NCBI GenBank assembly: GCA_002392645.1
Contig: DGHL01000084.1
Coordinates: forward strand, 1-10,835
From: Prevotellaceae bacterium UBA3849
GTDB lineage: Bacteria; Bacteroidota; Bacteroidia; Bacteroidales; Bacteroidaceae
DNA: 10,835 nt
Direction: 5' to 3'
Shown here: positions 5,707-10,835 of the stretch, in pieces
Layout of the letters: the number at the start of each line of letters is the position of its first letter
Position numbering within the stretch: position 1 is the stretch's first letter
The notes under the pieces: generated by a model
Database searches by the model: none
The model's input: only the letters and a program-made list of their open reading frames with translations
What the model was told of the DNA's origin: nothing
Translations under genes and position numbers: made by a program

Positions 5707-8379
5707 TCATTGTCCCAAGAACATATTCACTATTGCATTGGCGTCTGCCATGGTTATTGAAGGCTTACCATCATCGTCAGCATCGCCATTAACGTTGGCG
5801 TTGTCAACGTCAAAGCTGGAAGGTTTGTCGGTTGCAAGGAAATAGTTCACTACGGCATTGGCGTCTGCCATAGTGACGGCACCGTCATTGTTTACGTCGC
5901 CTGCCAGCGAGAAGCGCACGTTCTTGCCCTTGACTACGTTGCCGTCCTTGTCACACACGGCATGATTCTCGAACTTTGCTCCTACAGGTGCAGTCAGTGA
6001 GAGACCGTCACTGAGAACAAGTTTGTTCATGTCACTGATGGCTGACGTGCTGGCAACAATGCTGACATCACTCATGCCGCCGCTTACACGGAGGTTCTTT
6101 CGGTACACAACCCTTGTCGTACCGGTTACCTTTAATGTTTGTCCCAATATACCAGTGCCTACAAGCGTCATATCCAACTTAGCGCCATCGGTTATTGCAA
6201 GGTCTTTAGCACTAATACCTGCCATATATATGCCGGTGTTGCAGATCACGAATCCCAGTTTGCCGGGACCTGCTATGGTCACGTCGCCAGTGCTCTCTAT
6301 GCCTGTATCCACCATGCCTATGCTGTTGTTGCCCACAAGGTGTATGGCAAGGCTGTCCATGCTGCTCTTAATGCCGATGGTGCCGGTGGTGTAGTCCATA
6401 CCGATGCTGCAGTCGGTAAGTGTCAGTGTCTTTGTCTCGTCATCGTATGTGGCGGTGCCCTGTTTGATGTTGCTGCCTGTGATATTGTCTTTGTTCATGA
6501 TGGTCACGGGTATGCCACCGACTTCGAAGCCGTATTTCTTCAAACCTATCTCTACCCATTCGTCTTTAACAAACGTTCCATCTGAGTTTTTAATGGAATT
6601 GTTAGAGAAATATGCGTCCGTGGGTTGGGTTATCATTAAACCATCGCTCAGTACCAGGTCTTTTATACGTAAGACATCTTGCACTGCCCCCTTTATGCGT
6701 ACTTTTGTATTCTCACCACTAATGTTAAGCGTCGTAAGGTATTTCCCATTGTTTACCTTACCAATTATTCCATAAGCATTCATTCCTATTGCAGAGAACA
6801 GAACACCTCCACTCACACTAATGCTATTTTCCTTACTGTCACTTAGGACACTAACACCTGTCGCACCTATTACAGACAATGATCCCGTTCCGGTTATGTT
6901 TACACTTCCGTCTGAGCAGGTTATAGCACTGCTATTATCTGAACTTACATTATTGACGCCCACAGCATTGATGTTCAATACTTTTCCCTGGCTGTATATC
7001 CCTCCCTTTATATTGTCATTGCCATTTATTGTGGCATCTTCTAATATCAAGGTGTTAGAATATGGATCATACTTCACTGAACCATATACCGAACTAATAC
7101 TTGACAAATCATTATAATTATTACGAGTCACCTGAACTCCGCACACCCACACGTCATAGTCCTTATATGTAAAATATCCATTGCCAGGGTTAGCGTACGA
7201 CACATCGTTCGATTTTCCCTCACCCCAATTTGCTGCACCCTTTAACACAGAACAGTACGCAAACATGTGCTCTGAAACTTGACAATTCCACGTATCATTA
7301 CAATATATAGTCTGCAAATAAATATTACTGTAAAACATTTCTTTCATAGTCTCCACCTTCGACACATCAAAATGAGTAAGATCCAGCGAACGGATACCTG
7401 TCCAATAAAACATTCCGCTCATATTTGTAACATTAGAGGTATTCCAATTTGTCACATCTATCTCAAGCAGACTCTCGCATTCAGAAAACACCGATGACAT
7501 ATCTGTTACTTTTGAGGTATTAAATTTACTTACATCCAACGTTGACAGTTTCAAGCAGCCACGAAACATCCTGCACATATCCGTAACATTTTGTGTGTCG
7601 AAGTTATTCAAATCAAGGCTAACAAGTTTAGAGCAACCATCGAACATACCACTCATATCCTTTACATTTGAGGTTTTAAAACCACTGACATCAAGCTCCT
7701 CAAGGCTTGAGCAACGATAAAACATATTGTTCATTTTCTCAACATTGGAGGTATCAAAGTAATAGTCTCCATCAGAACTGCCACGGAACTTAATACTCTT
7801 AAGACTGTTACAGTCCGAGAACATATAGCTCATATCCGTAACACTTGACGTATTGAAACCACTGACATCTATACTTGTCAGACTTTTGCAATCATAGAAC
7901 ATAGAATGCATGCTCTTCACATTTGAAGTGTTAAGCTTACTGACATCCATATTCGTAAGATTTTTGCAATTATAGAACATATAGCTCATATCTGCCACTT
8001 TCGACGTGTTAAGATATTGCAACCCACTTATAGACTCAAGATTGACTAACTCGCGGAACCATCTACCACAATTAGAATTCATAACAGGGTCTGCATATCC
8101 AATACTCGAATCTATGACGATAGTCCTTACAACGTCCCTGAAAGCATAACTTACTATGCTTTCAGGAGATGAAGCAACAAAAATCGGATCATCTGTATCC
8201 AATAAAATACAAGAACTGCTACGCTGAAGTGAATAAGTATACCTTTTTAATGTCAGAGTATTTCCATCTAGGACTGCATAGTAATAAACATATGCCTTCA
8301 CACTAATTGACAATGTAAACAACAAAAAAACAAGTGCTATAACACGTACCGCTTGTCTGTCAATAATATTCTTCATCAT
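5707..8379 (-). CDS. secreted BspA-like (DUF285) surface protein with dockerin-like C-terminus
   Basis: This is an 890-residue exported protein. A signal peptide covers about 1-29 (hydrophobic core VIALVFLLFTLSISV, cleavage likely after VKA), with no lipobox. Residues about 124-380 hold ten DUF285/BspA-type repeats, mostly 26 residues apart, starting at 124, 150, 176, 209, 235, 261, 287, 313, 338 and a degraded one at 365; each has NTS.V..M..MF..C followed by LDVS-like residues, and the third carries a 7-residue insertion. Two tandem modules follow, about 409-609 and 615-824, each opening with a VxVxGxxVT-type strand and closing with LVLSDGL; they look like parallel beta-helix domains of the carbohydrate-binding DUF4353 kind. 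Residues 828-839 and 866-879 are duplicated calcium-loop motifs sharing TMADANA, as in dockerins. DUF285 proteins in oral Bacteroidetes are linked to adhesion and coaggregation; the ligand here is unknown. No T9SS sorting domain is visible. Codon GC shifts sharply near residue 610. ATG codons 1 and 2 are both possible starts. Confidence 0.93.
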   Translation of the reverse strand: MMKNIIDRQAVRVIALVFLLFTLSISVKAYVYYYAVLDGNTLTLKRYTYSLQRSSSCILLDTDDPIFVASSPESIVSYAFRDVVRTIVIDSSIGYADPVMNSNCGRWFRELVNLESISGLQYLNTSKVADMSYMFYNCKNLTNMDVSKLNTSNVKSMHSMFYDCKSLTSIDVSGFNTSSVTDMSYMFSDCNSLKSIKFRGSSDGDYYFDTSNVEKMNNMFYRCSSLEELDVSGFKTSNVKDMSGMFDGCSKLVSLDLNNFDTQNVTDMCRMFRGCLKLSTLDVSKFNTSKVTDMSSVFSECESLLEIDVTNWNTSNVTNMSGMFYWTGIRSLDLTHFDVSKVETMKEMFYSNIYLQTIYCNDTWNCQVSEHMFAYCSVLKGAANWGEGKSNDVSYANPGNGYFTYKDYDVWVCGVQVTRNNYNDLSSISSVYGSVKYDPYSNTLILEDATINGNDNIKGGIYSQGKVLNINAVGVNNVSSDNSSAITCSDGSVNITGTGSLSVIGATGVSVLSDSKENSISVSGGVLFSAIGMNAYGIIGKVNNGKYLTTLNISGENTKVRIKGAVQDVLRIKDLVLSDGLMITQPTDAYFSNNSIKNSDGTFVKDEWVEIGLKKYGFEVGGIPVTIMNKDNITGSNIKQGTATYDDETKTLTLTDCSIGMDYTTGTIGIKSSMDSLAIHLVGNNSIGMVDTGIESTGDVTIAGPGKLGFVICNTGIYMAGISAKDLAITDGAKLDMTLVGTGILGQTLKVTGTTRVVYRKNLRVSGGMSDVSIVASTSAISDMNKLVLSDGLSLTAPVGAKFENHAVCDKDGNVVKGKNVRFSLAGDVNNDGAVTMADANAVVNYFLATDKPSSFDVDNANVNGDADDDGKPSITMADANAIVNMFLGQ

Positions 8380-8415
8380 AATATATTTATATTTAACAAT
8401 TCGTCAACACGCAAA

Positions 8416-8455
8416 GCGTCCGCACACGCAGCCATCAGGCTGCGTATGCGGACGC
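8416..8455 (-). promoter_or_regulatory. GC-rich stem-loop in the leader of the BspA-like gene
   Basis: Arms GCGTCCGCA (8416-8424) and TGCGGACGC (8447-8455), then ACGCAGCC and GGCTGCGT, close on a 4-nt ATCA loop. The one plus-strand C-A mismatch is a G-U wobble in minus-strand RNA, giving an 18-bp unbroken stem about 36 nt before the start codon. Only three T residues follow it on the minus strand, so it is a weak terminator at best; an attenuator, an mRNA-stabilising hairpin or a REP-like repeat are alternatives. Confidence 0.65.
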
Positions 8456-8487
8456 ATCATTCTTTTCTCCTATAGAGACTATTATAT

Positions 8488-8512
8488 AGTGAGTGAGTGA
8501 GTGAGTGAGTGA
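8488..8512. repeat. tetranucleotide microsatellite (AGTG plus strand, TCAC minus strand), six copies
   Basis: Six perfect AGTG copies plus one extra A make 25 bp, flanked by TATAT and ATATA sequence. It lies about 110 nt upstream of the start codon of the BspA-like gene and downstream of the proposed promoter, so it would be in the leader RNA. Perfect tetramer arrays of this length are prone to slipped-strand copy-number change. Confidence 0.9.
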
Positions 8513-8520
8513 TATACAAA

Positions 8521-8551
8521 TTATTGGACTGAGCAAATGTTTGCCCAATAA
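8521..8551 (-). promoter_or_regulatory. bulged stem-loop in the leader of the BspA-like gene
   Basis: TTATTGG (8521-8527) pairs with CCAATAA (8545-8551) and GCAAA (8533-8537) with TTTGC (8540-8544), leaving a 5-nt bulge on one side and a tight TG loop. It lies between the proposed promoter and the microsatellite. A loop this small may open in RNA, so the structure is tentative. Confidence 0.4.
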
Positions 8552-8614
8552 AATTCATTGCATTATGATTGTTTAACGTTATCATTCTGGTTACACTTTT
8601 CGACTTTCTGGATA

Positions 8615-8645
8615 CAAAGTTACGAATAATTATTCAATTATCAAT
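8615..8645 (-). promoter_or_regulatory. Bacteroidetes-type promoter, probably for the BspA-like gene
   Basis: The minus strand has TAACTTTG at 8622-8615, identical to the -7 box upstream of the polysaccharide-export gene, with ATTG (one mismatch from TTTG) exactly 19 nt upstream at 8645-8642. Transcription would start near 8608, giving an untranslated leader of about 230 nt that includes both stem-loops and the microsatellite. A second -7-like match, TATATTTG at 8759-8752, lacks a properly spaced -33 box. Confidence 0.65.
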
Positions 8646-8783
8646 AAAAAATCAAGACTTTTTGAAAATATCAACCATTTTGCACAGTCAAAACAACAAA
8701 AAATTCAAAAAAAATACAAGACAAAATACGAACCGCAATATAACGACAAGACAAATATAGCTTACCACAAAAAACAAAACGAA

Positions 8784-8834
8784 TTAAGACCATTCTCACT
8801 GATTAAAATTCAAGTAATCAGCATTTGGTCTTAA
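8784..8834 (-). terminator. nested inverted repeat, likely terminator of mutB
   Basis: Outer arms TTAAGACCA (8784-8792) and TGGTCTTAA (8826-8834) are perfect over 9 bp; inner arms CTGATTA (8799-8805) and TAATCAG (8815-8821) are perfect over 7 bp. In the minus-strand direction the stem is followed by a T-rich run (8783-8769). It begins 66 nt after the mutB stop. A smaller GGTGG/CCACC hairpin (8846-8868) lies between. The segment from 8646 to 8783 holds nothing further beyond AT-rich sequence. Confidence 0.65.
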
Positions 8835-8899
8835 CCCGTTGTCAAGGTGGATTTTATAAATTACCACCGTAAAGAATCAGATAGCTCTGTAATCCTAGA

Positions 8900-10835
8900 C
8901 TATTCTTCATCAAGAAGGATACGCATCATCTCAATAGCCGACTTAGCCACTGGGGTGCCAGGACCAAAGATGGCGGCTACACCTGCCTTGTAGAGGAAGT
9001 CATAGTCCTGTGCTGGGATAACACCACCAGCTATTACCATAATGTCCTCACGACCGAGTTTCTTCAGTTCCTCAAACAATTGTGGAATGAGTGTCTTATG
9101 ACCTGCGGCAAGTGATGATACACCTACTATGTGCACGTCGTTCTCCACTGCCTCACGTGCGGCCTCAGCAGGAGTCTGGAACAATGGCCCCATATCCACG
9201 TCGTAACCACAGTCTGCATATCCCGTAGCTACGACCTTGGCACCACGGTCATGACCATCCTGTCCCATCTTGGCGATGAAGATACGCGGACGGCGACCTT
9301 CTCGCTCTGCAAACTTCTGAGTCAACTGGCAAGCCAACTCAAAGTCCTTATCGTTGTTTGTCTCTGATTTATACACGCCTGATATTGTTCTAATTACTGC
9401 TTTATAACGTCCTACTATCTTCTCGCAGGCATCTGATATCTCACCCAGCGTACAGCGTACCTTGGCACACTCTACGGCAGCCTCAAGGAGATTGCCCTCA
9501 CCTGTCTCAACCACCTTTGTCAGTGCGTCCAGTGTTTCTTTCACCTTCTGCTCGTTGCGGTTGGCCTTCAGTGCCTTCAGTGCCTCTTCCTGCTGCTTGC
9601 GCACAGTGGTATTGTCCACCTCGAGGATATCGATAGGATCTTCATGGTCAAGACGATACTTGTTGGTACCCACGATAGTCTGCTGACCGCAGTCTATACG
9701 AGCCTGAGTACGAGCAGCAGCCTCCTCTATACGCATCTTAGGCACACCGGTCTCAATAGCCTTAGCCATGCCGCCGAGCTCTTCGATTTCCTGAATGAGA
9801 GCCCATGCCTTATGCACTAACTGGTCGGTAAGATATTCTACATAATAAGAGCCAGCCCAAGGGTCTATCTCCTTGCAGACCTTCGTCTCGTTCTGTATGT
9901 ATATCTGTGTGTTACGTGCTATACGTGCAGAGAAATCCGTTGGCAGTGCGATAGCCTCATCAAGAGAGTTGGTGTGCAAGGACTGTGTATGTCCGAGCAC
10001 GGCACCCATAGCCTCGATACATGTGCGGCCTACATTATTGAATGGGTCCTGCTCTGTCAGTGACCAGCCTGATGTCTGTGAGTGAGTACGAAGAGCCATT
10101 GACTTAGGATTCTTTGCCCCGAAGCTCTTCACTATCTTTGCCCACAACAGACGACCGGCACGCATCTTGGCTATCTCCATGAAGTGGTTCACACCGATGG
10201 CCCAGAAGAATGACAGACGAGGTGCGAAGGCATCTATGTCGATACCTGCGTTGACACCGGCACGAAGATACTCCAAACCATCAGCAAGGGTATATGCCAA
10301 CTCGATGTCTGCCGTAGCACCAGCCTCCTGCATGTGATAGCCAGAGATGGAGATACTATTGAACTTCGGCATCTTCTGTGAGGTATATTCGAAGATGTCG
10401 GCAATGATACGCATTGAGAATGCAGGTGGGTATATATAGGTATTACGCACCATGAACTCCTTAAGGATGTCATTCTGAATGGTACCAGCCATTTCCTCAA
10501 GCTTTGCCCCCTGCTCAAGACCTGCCACGATATAGAATGCCATGATAGGCAGCACAGCACCGTTCATAGTCATTGAGACAGACATCTTGTTGAGCGGAAT
10601 GCCATCAAACAGCACCTTCATGTTCTCCACAGAACAGATAGACACGCCAGCCTTACCCACATCACCGACAACACGCAGGTTGTCTGGGTCGTAGCCACGG
10701 TGTGTAGGAAGGTCGAAAGCTACGGAAAGACCTTTCTGACCAGCGGCGAGGTTACGGCGATAGAACGCATTTGACTCCTCTGCCGTAGAGAATCCGGCAT
10801 ACTGACGTATGGTCCACGGACGGAACGGATACATC
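8900..10835 (-). CDS. mutB: methylmalonyl-CoA mutase large subunit, N-terminus cut by window edge
   Basis: The product interconverts succinyl-CoA and methylmalonyl-CoA using adenosylcobalamin, the key carbon rearrangement of the succinate-propionate pathway. The 644 visible residues start inside the protein: the Met at 10834 is internal, because RPWTIRQYAGFSTAEESN corresponds to the region around Tyr89 of the Propionibacterium enzyme, so about 75-80 residues lie outside. The TIM-barrel substrate domain runs to about 480, with SVAFDLPTHRGYD near 37-49, FAPRLSFFW at 203-211, and THSQTSGWSLTEQDP at 250-264 carrying the active-site histidine (His251). The cobalamin domain covers about 514-644, with GQDGHDRG (Asp526, His528, Gly531: the DxHxxG axial-ligand motif), the S-L pair at 573-575 and the GG at 603-604. 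This complete B12 site marks it as the catalytic MutB rather than the small MutA subunit. A mutA gene is often immediately upstream, beyond the window. Confidence 0.97.
   Translation of the reverse strand, partial: MYPFRPWTIRQYAGFSTAEESNAFYRRNLAAGQKGLSVAFDLPTHRGYDPDNLRVVGDVGKAGVSICSVENMKVLFDGIPLNKMSVSMTMNGAVLPIMAFYIVAGLEQGAKLEEMAGTIQNDILKEFMVRNTYIYPPAFSMRIIADIFEYTSQKMPKFNSISISGYHMQEAGATADIELAYTLADGLEYLRAGVNAGIDIDAFAPRLSFFWAIGVNHFMEIAKMRAGRLLWAKIVKSFGAKNPKSMALRTHSQTSGWSLTEQDPFNNVGRTCIEAMGAVLGHTQSLHTNSLDEAIALPTDFSARIARNTQIYIQNETKVCKEIDPWAGSYYVEYLTDQLVHKAWALIQEIEELGGMAKAIETGVPKMRIEEAAARTQARIDCGQQTIVGTNKYRLDHEDPIDILEVDNTTVRKQQEEALKALKANRNEQKVKETLDALTKVVETGEGNLLEAAVECAKVRCTLGEISDACEKIVGRYKAVIRTISGVYKSETNNDKDFELACQLTQKFAEREGRRPRIFIAKMGQDGHDRGAKVVATGYADCGYDVDMGPLFQTPAEAAREAVENDVHIVGVSSLAAGHKTLIPQLFEELKKLGREDIMVIAGGVIPAQDYDFLYKAGVAAIFGPGTPVAKSAIEMMRILLDEE

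Noticed and set aside
6023..6775. Several plus-strand frames of 120-150 codons antisense to the surface-protein gene
   Set aside because: They are mirror frames of a coding region with biased composition; the minus-strand product has a signal peptide, clear repeats and domains.
8569..8760. Plus-strand 63-codon open frame in the AT-rich region between mutB and the surface-protein gene
   Set aside because: It covers the minus-strand promoter, has low-complexity Lys/Asn/Thr composition driven by AT richness, and shows no family resemblance.
10832..10834. Met codon as the start of mutB
   Set aside because: Conserved family sequence around RPWTIRQYAGFS lies about 75-80 residues into the protein, so this Met is internal and the gene runs past the edge.

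Overview
The window looks like chromosomal DNA of a Bacteroidota member, most likely Prevotellaceae (Prevotella/Segatella type). The reasons are the protein families (a DUF285/BspA-like surface protein ending in a dockerin-like domain, a lipoprotein of the polysaccharide-export family, a MutB-type methylmalonyl-CoA mutase), promoters of the Bacteroidetes TTTG / TAnnTTTG type, AT-rich leaders without clear Shine-Dalgarno sites, and moderate GC. All six supported genes are on the minus strand, so gene order runs from high to low coordinates.

Layout by transcription order: (1) 10835-8900, the large subunit of methylmalonyl-CoA mutase, cut at its N-terminus by the window edge, with a nested inverted repeat that is a likely terminator at 8834-8784. 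(2) 8783-8380, an AT-rich leader region with a Bacteroidetes-type promoter, two hairpins and a six-copy TCAC microsatellite, upstream of (3) 8379-5707, an 890-residue secreted surface protein with ten BspA/DUF285 repeats, two tandem beta-helix-like modules and a C-terminal duplicated dockerin-like calcium motif. (4) 5706-4890, an unusually structured 817-bp intergenic stretch: a heptamer repeat, a strong G-quadruplex motif, four copies of a 22-bp tandem repeat, a long inverted repeat, and about 450 bp of apparently non-coding sequence with the next promoter at its end. (5) 4889-4089, a polysaccharide-export outer-membrane lipoprotein (Wza family) standing alone, followed by a strong intrinsic terminator. 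(6) 3984-1, glmS-carA-carB, spaced 58 and 60 bp apart with no terminator seen between them.

The glmS-carA-carB group links three products around glutamine: GlmS takes the amide nitrogen for amino sugars (peptidoglycan, LPS and capsule precursors), and CarA/CarB take it for carbamoyl phosphate (pyrimidines, arginine). CarA and CarB are recognisably of the type found in animal CAD and CPS1 rather than the E. coli type. MutB belongs to the succinate-propionate route typical of the phylum.

I see no defence system, integrase, transposase, tRNA, rRNA or CRISPR array. The housekeeping parts are ordinary. The region most worth a second look is 5396-8622: the surface-protein gene, its internal composition break at a module boundary, its microsatellite-bearing leader and its repeat-rich 3' flank.
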